A stretch of DNA of 15,148 bases from CAYLNM01 sp964385045. Lineage in GTDB: Bacteria > Planctomycetota > Phycisphaerae > Phycisphaerales > SM1A02. This document shows, one piece after another, positions 7,662 to 14,589 of this stretch. The first letter of the stretch is position 1; each line of letters starts with the position of its first letter. The notes under the pieces were generated by a model that searched no databases, was not told where the DNA came from, and saw only the letters and a program-made list of their open reading frames with translations. The stretch is taken from contig CAYLNM010000115.1 of NCBI GenBank assembly GCA_964385045.1, positions 1 to 15,148 of the forward strand. Reading direction: 5' to 3'. Made by a program: the position numbers and the translations under genes.

Positions 7662-7700
7662 GTTCCTGCATGCACGCGGCCCCGGGCCCCCGCCGAACCG

Positions 7701-9504
<1,804 letters not shown>

Positions 9505-9506
<2 letters not shown>

Positions 9507-9566
9507 GTCGCCCGGCCCGGGGACCGGGCCCGATGCACGCCGACATCGGCCGCGGACGAGCGACTC
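9505..9566 (+). terminator. Three-way-junction-like structure overlapping the lepA stop codon
   Basis: The outer stem pairs GAGTCGC (9505-9511, starting with the GA of the TGA stop) with GCGACTC (9560-9566). Inside are two hairpins: GGCCCGG/CCGGGCC (9514-9520 and 9524-9530, loop GGA) and CCGATG/CATCGG (9530-9535 and 9544-9549, sharing one boundary base). No U-tract follows. It could be a terminator, a 3' stabiliser or part of a small structured RNA. Confidence 0.45.
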
Positions 9567-9625
9567 GGGTCGTGCCCCGGCCGCAGCCCCGGTGCTCCCC
9601 CCGCACCCGCGGCACGCCGAGCCCG

Positions 9626-9631
9626 TAGAGT
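9626..9631 (+). promoter_or_regulatory. Possible -10 element of the OmpH-like gene
   Basis: TAGAGT, in the context TAGAGTG, resembles the TATAGTG boxes of fbp and lepA and is the only such hexamer in the lepA/OmpH gap (9507-9713). No recognisable -35 is present. It would give a leader of about 75 bases. Confidence 0.35.
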
Positions 9632-9713
9632 GAGACGGCGTCGACGGAAGCCGCGGCCCGGGCCGCGGGTCCGCTCGTCGATGCGCCCCCCGATCCCGCT
9701 CCCGGAGCCCCGC

Positions 9714-10496
9714 ATGTCCCGCCGCGAACGACTCGTCCTGCACTCCCTGCTCGGCCTCTCGCTGCTGCTCCACGCGGTGGTGCTCGCGGGCGGGACCCCC
9801 GCCGCCGCGATGGCCGCCGTCCGCGCCGTCCTCCAGGATCTCGGCCCGGCGGAACGGGTCACCCTCGTGCCGACGGCGGCGGCGGACGCGGACGACGGGC
9901 CCGACGAGCTCGACGCGCAGCCGGCCGACGACCTGGTCATCGCCAACCGCGGCGGCCGCCTGGCGTGGGACGAGGCTCCGACGCACCGCGCGTGGTCGAT
10001 GGCCACCGTCAACGACCAGCGGGTGATCTCGGCCCTCATGGCCACCGGCTCGATCGAGGAGCGGCGGACCGCGCTCCGCGAGGAGCTGCAGGCCCAGGCC
10101 GCCGAGTACGAGCAGCAGATGCAGTCGATCATCGCCGAGGCCGAGGGGCTCGACCCCGAGACCAATCCCCGCGACGAGCAGGCGGTGCAGGAGGCCTTCC
10201 AGCGGTACCAGCAGGTGCAGGCCGAGTACCAGCGGTGGCAGCAGGAGGCCCGGGCCCGCGGCGACCGGCTGGAGGCCACGATGCTGCAGGACGCCTACGA
10301 GGAGCTGGTGGCCGCGGTCGAGGTGGTCGCCGACCGGCGCGACGTGGACCTCGTGCTGCGGGCCGTCCCCCCGGACGCCGAGTTCACCGGCCCCGACCCG
10401 CGGTCGGTGTCGCTGTCGATGCGGATGCGGACCGCCCTGCTCGCCCCCGACGGCCTCGACCTGACCGACGACGTCCTCGGGGAGCTGGGGCTCTGA
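9714..10496 (+). CDS. OmpH/Skp-like periplasmic chaperone-family protein
   Basis: Probably an exported coiled-coil protein related to Skp/OmpH, which shields unfolded outer-membrane proteins in the periplasm. The 260-residue product has a basic start (MSRRERL) and a hydrophobic stretch at about 7-27, so a signal peptide or membrane anchor. An Ala/Asp-rich linker runs to about 70. A Skp-like strand-helix start WSMATVNDQRVISALM (94-109) is followed by a charged Gln/Glu/Arg-rich coiled coil (about 115-195), and the returning C-terminal segment AAVEVVADRRDVDLVLRA (200-217) matches the Skp closing helix and strand. The start at 9714 has GGAG 6 bases upstream; longer starts at 9630 and 9681 add proline/arginine-rich residues. 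At 260 residues it is longer than classic Skp (about 160). It is not beside bamA or lpxD, the usual neighbours, and trimer formation and chaperone role are inference. Confidence 0.72.
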   Translation: MSRRERLVLHSLLGLSLLLHAVVLAGGTPAAAMAAVRAVLQDLGPAERVTLVPTAAADADDGPDELDAQPADDLVIANRGGRLAWDEAPTHRAWSMATVNDQRVISALMATGSIEERRTALREELQAQAAEYEQQMQSIIAEAEGLDPETNPRDEQAVQEAFQRYQQVQAEYQRWQQEARARGDRLEATMLQDAYEELVAAVEVVADRRDVDLVLRAVPPDAEFTGPDPRSVSLSMRMRTALLAPDGLDLTDDVLGELGL

Positions 10497-10513
10497 GCGG
10501 GGAGCGCCCCCGC
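10497..10513 (+). terminator. Hairpin between the OmpH-like and globin genes
   Basis: Directly after the TGA stop, GCGGGG (10497-10502) pairs with CCCCGC (10508-10513) around a 5-base loop. The stem is short and only 20 bases precede the globin ATG, so it may attenuate rather than terminate. It also buries a GGGGAG that would otherwise resemble an SD, although that is too far from the ATG to act as one. Confidence 0.3.
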
Positions 10514-10532
10514 CACGCCCGGTGCACGCGCG

Positions 10533-11129
10533 ATGAGTGACGAGTCCCGACCTTCGGCTACGAGCGGTGGTGGTGGCGGCGGCGGCGACGCCGCGGCCGG
10601 CCGCGACGCGGGCGGCATGTCGCTGCCGCTCGGCGGTGGTGGCGGCGGCGGCGCGATGCCCGGTCGGCCTCCCGCCGGCGCCGGCCGCTCCGGCGGCGCC
10701 GGCCCCGCGCCGGCCCCGCCCGCCCGCACGCCCCACGGCTTCGGGCCGGACCACACGCCCTACGACGCGATCGGCGGCGACGCCCGCGTCCGGGAGCTGA
10801 CCGACCGCTTCTACGACCGCATGGACGCCGAGCCGGCGTACCGCGTGATCCGCGACCTGCACCCGGCCGACCTCGACGAGGCGCGGCAGAAGCTGTACGA
10901 GTTCCTGTCCGGCTGGATGGGCGGGCCGCAGCTCTACATGCAGCGCCGCGGCCATCCGAGGCTCCGCATGCGGCACGCTCCCTTCCCGATCGGCGAGGCC
11001 GAGCGCGACCAGTGGCTCGCCTGCATGCGGGACGCGATGGACGCGATGGGGATCGACGGCGACCTGCGGGCGTTCCTCGAGCAGCGGTTCGCCCACGTGG
11101 CCGACTTCATGCGGAACCGGCCGGGCTGA
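10533..11129 (+). CDS. glbO: Group II truncated haemoglobin (trHbO-like) with Gly-rich N-terminus
   Basis: Haem-binding 2-on-2 globin; group II members bind oxygen tightly and are linked to redox or peroxide/NO chemistry. The 198-residue product is much longer than usual (about 130) because residues 1-75 are a Gly/Ala/Pro-rich extension. The globin runs from YDAIGG (77-82) to the C-terminus. Tyr94 in DRFYDRM is the likely B10 residue, the GGP turn follows helix C/E (GWMGGPQLY, 127-135), His148 in HPRLRMRHAPFPIG is the proximal F8 ligand, and Trp161 (QWLACM) is the group II G8 tryptophan. His110 (LHPADL) appears to occupy CD1, where M. tuberculosis trHbO has Tyr. The start at 10533 lacks an SD; a start at 10617 or later would drop part of the extension. 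It may be co-transcribed with the OmpH-like gene 36 bases upstream. Confidence 0.92.
   Translation: MSDESRPSATSGGGGGGGDAAAGRDAGGMSLPLGGGGGGGAMPGRPPAGAGRSGGAGPAPAPPARTPHGFGPDHTPYDAIGGDARVRELTDRFYDRMDAEPAYRVIRDLHPADLDEARQKLYEFLSGWMGGPQLYMQRRGHPRLRMRHAPFPIGEAERDQWLACMRDAMDAMGIDGDLRAFLEQRFAHVADFMRNRPG
10565..10652 (+). repeat. Two poly-glycine GGN trinucleotide tracts
   Basis: Two runs of GGT/GGC codons, near 10565-10586 and 10633-10652, share a run of about 19 identical bases and encode seven-glycine stretches in the N-terminal extension of the globin. Length changes here would stay in frame and alter only a flexible linker. Confidence 0.6.
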
Positions 11130-11140
11130 GGCGGCGGGCG

Positions 11141-11179
11141 GGTCGCCGGGCGACCGCGAGCGTGCCCGATCACGGTCGC
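11141..11179. terminator. Inverted repeats between convergent globin and lipB
   Basis: The 15-base element 11141-11155 (GGTCGCC, one base, GGCGACC) can form a short hairpin, and GCGACCG (11150-11156) can alternatively pair with CGGTCGC (11173-11179). They lie in the 64-base gap between the ends of two convergent genes, the expected place for a bidirectional terminator. No U-tract is present on either side. Confidence 0.35.
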
Positions 11180-11193
11180 GGCGCCCCCCGGGT

Positions 11194-11955
11194 TCACGCC
11201 GGGCCGAACGCCCCCGCCGCTCCCGCGGCCTCGATCGCGAGCCCGCGGTCGAGCTCGGCCACCAGGGCCGCCTTCACGGCATCCATCGACGGGCACGCCG
11301 CCCCGATCTCCCGCTCGAGGCTCGTCACCGGCCGCCCCGCGAGCCCGCAGGGAACGATGAGGTCGAAGTGCGCGAGGTTCGTCGTCACGTTCAGGGCGAG
11401 TCCGTGCATCGTGACCCAGCGCGAGACACGCACGCCCATCGCGCAGACCTTCGCCCCCCCGGCGACGGGGCCGGCCGCGGCGGACGGAAGCCAGACGCCC
11501 GTCGCGTCCGGGTCCCGGACGGCCGCGAGCCCGAAGCGGGCGACGGTGTCGATCACCGCCTGCTCGAGCCGCCGCATCCAGCCGTGGAGGCGGAGCCCGA
11601 ACCGGTTCAGGTCGACGATCGGGTACGCCACGAGCTGCCCCGGCCCGTGGTAGGTGATGTCGCCGCCCCGGTCGGTCTCGGCGACCTCGACCCCGGCGGC
11701 GGCGAGCTGGGCGCCGGTCGCGACGAGATGCTCGCGGGCCCCCCGCCGCCGGCTGACCGTGATCACCGGCGGATCGTGCTCGACGAGCAGGAGGTGCATC
11801 GGACCGGGCGGGCCGCCGTCGCCCGCCTCCCGAGCCGCGATCACCTCGGCCTGCAGGCGCCGCTGCCGCTCGAAGGCGGGGGCGTAGGCCATGCGTCCGA
11901 GGTCCCGCACGCGGATCTCGTGGCCGCCCGGATGGATGCTCGCGGGGAGGGTCAC
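11194..11955 (-). CDS. lipB: Octanoyl-[acyl carrier protein]:protein octanoyltransferase LipB
   Basis: Transfers octanoyl from acyl carrier protein to lipoyl domains (for example of pyruvate dehydrogenase E2 or GcvH), the first step of endogenous lipoate synthesis, in the cytoplasm. The 253-residue product carries the LipB signature RGGDITYHGPGQ (96-107), the active-site lysine Lys169 in AKVCAMGVRVSRWVTMHG, and the nucleophile Cys203 in IVPCGLAGRPVTSLE. Its N-terminus RVRDLGRMAYAPAFERQ (15-31) is also typical. GTG at 11955 is the favoured start: a -10-like TACCCT ends 6 bases before it, implying a leaderless message. The ATG giving MAYAP (codon 22) would cut the conserved RDLG. The in-frame region further upstream runs into the neighbouring gene's antisense and is not used. 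lipA is not in the window. Convergent with the globin gene. Confidence 0.95.
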   Translation of the reverse strand: MTLPASIHPGGHEIRVRDLGRMAYAPAFERQRRLQAEVIAAREAGDGGPPGPMHLLLVEHDPPVITVSRRRGAREHLVATGAQLAAAGVEVAETDRGGDITYHGPGQLVAYPIVDLNRFGLRLHGWMRRLEQAVIDTVARFGLAAVRDPDATGVWLPSAAAGPVAGGAKVCAMGVRVSRWVTMHGLALNVTTNLAHFDLIVPCGLAGRPVTSLEREIGAACPSMDAVKAALVAELDRGLAIEAAGAAGAFGPA

Positions 11956-11961
11956 CGCGGG

Positions 11962-11967
11962 AGGGTA
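11962..11967 (-). promoter_or_regulatory. Candidate -10 element for leaderless lipB
   Basis: On the minus strand TACCCT (TAnnnT) is followed by six bases and then the GTG start codon at 11955, so transcription starting at the usual distance would begin on or next to the start codon. No clear -35 is seen. The rest of the 11956-12107 gap holds the terminator of the surface operon. Confidence 0.4.
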
Positions 11968-12054
11968 GACGCGGCGCCCGCACCATGCCGGTTCCACGAT
12001 GCCCGCCGGTCCGGAGCGGACGCGAGGACTCGCCCGACGGTGCCGCCGGACGAT

Positions 12055-12088
12055 GGCCGCCCCGCCGTCCACGGCGGCGGGGACGGCC
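12055..12088 (-). terminator. Strong hairpin after the surface-protein operon
   Basis: Plus-strand arms GGCCG plus CCCCGCCG (12055-12067) pair with CGGCGGGG and CGGCC (12075-12082, 12084-12088), a 13-bp stem with one bulged base and a 7-base loop. It lies 20 bases beyond the stop codon of the PEP-CTERM-like gene and upstream of the lipB promoter. No U-tract follows. It is the most stable-looking stem in the window and the likely end of the operon transcript. Confidence 0.5.
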
Positions 12089-12107
12089 ACGCCTCGAGCG
12101 GGATGCG

Positions 12108-12707
12108 TCACCGACGCCGACGGCCTCGTCCCGCCAGTGCCGTGGAGGCGAGCAGCGCCGCCACCGACGGACCCGGGATCACGGAGTAGTGGAGGTCGTC
12201 GACGATGATCTGGATGCCTGCCTCCTTGCGGATCCGGATCGAATTGAACGGCACGGTGGACACGAAGCCGTTGAACGTGAAGATGTTCTCCGCGACATCC
12301 GCCACCAGCACGTCGTCCATCCAGAGCTGATAGGACTGCGTCGGTTGAACGGCCGCGTCGACCGCCAACGCAGTGATGGGCTGCGTGAAGTCGATCCACA
12401 TCGTGTGATCGGAGTTGAAGTTCTGGATGAACCAGTCGTCACCGACTCCGACACCCTCGAGGTTCGCCAGCTGGACCCAGTCGTCCTCGCGGAACGTGAT
12501 TCCCGAGTCGGCGAGCTGGTCCGTCAGGAACGTCCCGGACGGCAGCCCCGTGTCGGTGAAGTCCATGGTCATGATCTCACCCGCAGCGGCCTCCCACTCC
12601 TCCAAGGTCGAGTAGGTCGTGACGCCCGCGAGGGCGACGGAAGACGGGGCTGTCGCCATGAGGATTCCGGCGGACACCGCCCGGCGCGTCGTACATCGAA
12701 CGATCAT
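12108..12707 (-). CDS. Secreted protein with PEP-CTERM-like sorting tail
   Basis: Predicted exported surface protein of 199 residues; function not known. The N-terminus MIVRCTTRRAVSAGILMATA with cleavage near SVALA/G (27) is a Sec signal peptide. The body (28-175) is beta-rich and resembles the generic extracellular domain of PEP-CTERM proteins (DFTDTGLPSGTF, DSGITFREDDW, IQIIVDDLHYS). The C-terminus has the tripartite sorting layout: VIPGPS (176-181), a hydrophobic stretch AALLASTALAG and the basic cluster RGRRRR. The glutamate of the canonical PEP is replaced by Gly (PGP). In the known system an exosortase recognises this tail; no exosortase gene is in the window. The start at 12707 overlaps the upstream stop as ATGA, and GGGAG lies 7 bases before the ATG, inside the upstream gene. 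The ATGA overlap suggests translational coupling. Confidence 0.8.
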   Translation of the reverse strand: MIVRCTTRRAVSAGILMATAPSSVALAGVTTYSTLEEWEAAAGEIMTMDFTDTGLPSGTFLTDQLADSGITFREDDWVQLANLEGVGVGDDWFIQNFNSDHTMWIDFTQPITALAVDAAVQPTQSYQLWMDDVLVADVAENIFTFNGFVSTVPFNSIRIRKEAGIQIIVDDLHYSVIPGPSVAALLASTALAGRGRRRR

Positions 12708-14350
12708 TCGATCACTCCCAGAAGGTTGACGAAGGTGGTGACCTGGCTCTCGGGGTCGTATGCCGACTCGACCACGGCTGCAGCGTCCGGGTCGGACTCC
12801 AGGAACTGCTCGCCCCCGGCCGCCATCCATGTCGCGGCGAGTGGAGCGGCGAGCGTCTCCCCCGTTGCGCATTGCTGCGTCGTCAGATACCGCAGCACGA
12901 TCTGCACGTCGGCCGCGTCGACGCGGCAGTCGCCGTTCACGTCTCGCCAGCAGATGGTGCGCGGCGGGCACGCCCCCGTCGCCGTCTGGACGAGGGCGAG
13001 ATCGGTGGCGTCGACGTCCCCGTCCCCATCCACGTCGGCCGGGCACGAGCCGAGGGGCACCAGGAGGACGCCGACCCGTGTCGCCATGTCGTCCTGATCG
13101 AGGGATCGAGCCACACCGACGATCCAGCCGTCGTCGTTGACGTCGTGTGCCGACTCGAGTGCGATGAGATCGCAGTTGGAACAGTCGGTGACGTCGTTGA
13201 GATCGACGCACTGGCCGGGAATGGCCCAGCGGATCGCCGAGTCGTTCGTCAGATTCATTCCCACGGTCGCACCGGCACCGTTCGTCGCGATGGCGACGGT
13301 GGACTGGTTTGGCGCCGCGGGGTTGGATGCGAACAGTTCGAGCTGCGTTGGCGCCGGCCAGTACGCCGCTCGCCGGACGCAGGCGGTCGTGTCCTCGTCG
13401 CCGACGTAGCCCACGACGAATCCGGCGTCGTTGACGTCGCGGGCCACGCCGTTGATCGTCGTCGGCGGCGGACTCGGGTTCGAGAAGGTCAGCTGCTCGA
13501 GGATCGTTCCGTCCCAACGGATGGGGAGCAGGTCGGCTTCCTCGGCACAGAAGGTGTTGCGCGCGGAGGTTTCGGTCAGCGCTCCTGCGATCCATGTGGC
13601 GGCCGCCGGACCGGGCCGGATGCCGCTCGCTCGCCCCTTCTCGTAGAAGTCGGGGCCGCTCGGACCGATCACCGGCAACGGTGTCTGCGTCAGCGACCGG
13701 GCGTCGAACGCGTAGGGAGCCTCCAGGGCCGTGGCGGCGTCGGGCTGCCATCCGACGGCGGTCGCGGTGACCGGCCCCCCGATCCCGTTCGTCCGGTCGC
13801 TGATCGACGCGGCTCCCGCGGACGAACTTCCGTCAGTCGGGAGGAATGGATCCAGCTGAATCATGGTGCTGGCAGAATGGTCGAGCCCCGTGTCCGGTGA
13901 CCACACGAAGGCTCGGTACGGTGTGGGAGAGCCGGCGTCGCACTGCATGCCGATCCCGACGACGTCACCGTCGGCGTTCACGTCGAAGGCCGCCCCGTGG
14001 GCGAAGGGCTCGCATTCGCCGGTGGCCCACCATTCCAGCGGGTGCATGGTGTCGACGCCGAACGCACCATGGATCGGCCCCGGCTGCCAGACGAATGGAC
14101 GGGAGACGACATCGAACGGTGGGATCCCGCCGGGAACGTCGACGTTGGCCATGCCCACGACCACGCCATCCTCGTTGAGCCCGAAGGCTGCGCTGGCGTA
14201 GCGATCACGGATGCCGAGTCCGAGGACGGGATCGGGAATTCGTTCGTCCGGCTGCGTCGCCGGCTCGGAATCGTCCGTCGAGAACTCGACGTCGAACCGC
14301 ACGATCCGGTACTCGACCGGTCCGGCCGACGCGATCGAGGCCGACGTCAT
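12704..14350 (-). CDS. Secreted HAF-repeat protein with dockerin-like domain
   Basis: Large extracellular protein; exact function unknown. The 548 residues from the first in-frame ATG contain about five HAF-type repeats of the form (A)xDVNxDGxVVG: FGLNEDGVVVG (56-66), FDVNADGDVVG (122-132), RDVNDAGFVVG (304-314), IATNGAGATVG (354-364) and HDVNDDGWIVG (402-412), often followed by a RAFVW-like strand, suggesting a propeller-like fold. Residues 436-490 are a dockerin-type pair of Ca-binding loops (DVDGDGDVDATD 439-450; DVNGDCRVDAAD 470-481, with Cys replacing the usual Gly). About 55 further residues follow. No sorting tail is present. The ATG at 14350 is inside the hydrophobic core of a signal peptide (GLVPRVAVALVAMTSASIA, cleavage near IASA/G) whose codons extend upstream in this frame without ATG, GTG or TTG. 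The real start is probably ATG 14447, brought into frame by a change in the pentanucleotide repeat. Confidence 0.8.
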   Translation of the reverse strand: MTSASIASAGPVEYRIVRFDVEFSTDDSEPATQPDERIPDPVLGLGIRDRYASAAFGLNEDGVVVGMANVDVPGGIPPFDVVSRPFVWQPGPIHGAFGVDTMHPLEWWATGECEPFAHGAAFDVNADGDVVGIGMQCDAGSPTPYRAFVWSPDTGLDHSASTMIQLDPFLPTDGSSSAGAASISDRTNGIGGPVTATAVGWQPDAATALEAPYAFDARSLTQTPLPVIGPSGPDFYEKGRASGIRPGPAAATWIAGALTETSARNTFCAEEADLLPIRWDGTILEQLTFSNPSPPPTTINGVARDVNDAGFVVGYVGDEDTTACVRRAAYWPAPTQLELFASNPAAPNQSTVAIATNGAGATVGMNLTNDSAIRWAIPGQCVDLNDVTDCSNCDLIALESAHDVNDDGWIVGVARSLDQDDMATRVGVLLVPLGSCPADVDGDGDVDATDLALVQTATGACPPRTICWRDVNGDCRVDAADVQIVLRYLTTQQCATGETLAAPLAATWMAAGGEQFLESDPDAAAVVESAYDPESQVTTFVNLLGVIE

Positions 14351-14447
14351 CGCGACCAGTGCGACGGCGACCCGCGGGACCAGTCCGTGCCGATCACGGT
14401 CGGCGGACGGGATCCTGTGTTGCGTTGCGTTGCGTTGCGTTGCGCAT
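14351..14447 (-). other. Out-of-frame start and signal-peptide leader of the HAF protein
   Basis: Reading the minus strand, GGGGAG (14459-14454), six bases, then ATG (14447-14445) form a good initiation site. This ATG frame gives 17 codons (MRNATQRNATQ, then DPVRRP) and stops at a TGA. The frame of the HAF gene, one step away, encodes RDRHGLVPRVAVALVA just before codon 14350, a basic n-region and hydrophobic core that complete a signal peptide. Adding one 5-base repeat unit would fuse the ATG to it and give a protein of about 582 residues. A CTG at 14383 in the HAF frame is the only other possible start that I see, and it is a poor one. Confidence 0.6.
14420..14444 (-). repeat. Pentanucleotide microsatellite, five copies of CGCAA
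   Basis: Five perfect tandem copies of TTGCG on the plus strand (CGCAA on the minus strand), immediately after the ATG at 14447. Fifteen bases (three units) encode RNATQ. Because the unit is not a multiple of three, each gain or loss shifts the reading frame. Six or three copies would put the ATG in frame with the downstream signal peptide and HAF protein; five or four copies do not. Confidence 0.9.
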
Positions 14448-14496
14448 GATGCGCTCCCCGGCTCGAAGAGCCCCAGACTCCGGGGGGCCGGCGTTC

Positions 14497-14522
14497 GCGA
14501 CGCGGCATCCGACTGGCGTCGC
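14497..14522 (-). other. Stem-loop in the leader of the surface operon
   Basis: GCGACGC (14497-14503) and GCGTCGC (14516-14522) form a perfect 7-bp stem with a 12-base loop, about 50 bases upstream of the ATG at 14447. A second small hairpin, GGCTC/GAGCC with loop TTC (14472-14460), abuts the Shine-Dalgarno sequence. They may affect translation of the operon. The remainder of 14448-14563 shows nothing else recognisable. Confidence 0.35.
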
Positions 14523-14560
14523 TCGTCCCCCGGATCGACACGGTTCGGACGCCGGGGGCG

Positions 14561-14589
14561 AGGCTACGGGGCCTTCGGCCGCGATGCAA
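14561..14589 (-). promoter_or_regulatory. Candidate promoter of the surface operon
   Basis: On the minus strand TTGCAT (14589-14584) and TAGCCT (14566-14561) are spaced by 17 bases. The pair lies over the last codons and the TAG stop of the upstream MBL-fold gene. Both boxes are imperfect. It would give a leader of about 107 bases before the ATG at 14447. Confidence 0.3.

Noticed and set aside
14420..14444. The TTGCG repeats as a CRISPR array or replication-origin iterons
   Set aside because: The units are only five bases, have no spacers, and sit at the start of a coding region; a microsatellite explains them fully.
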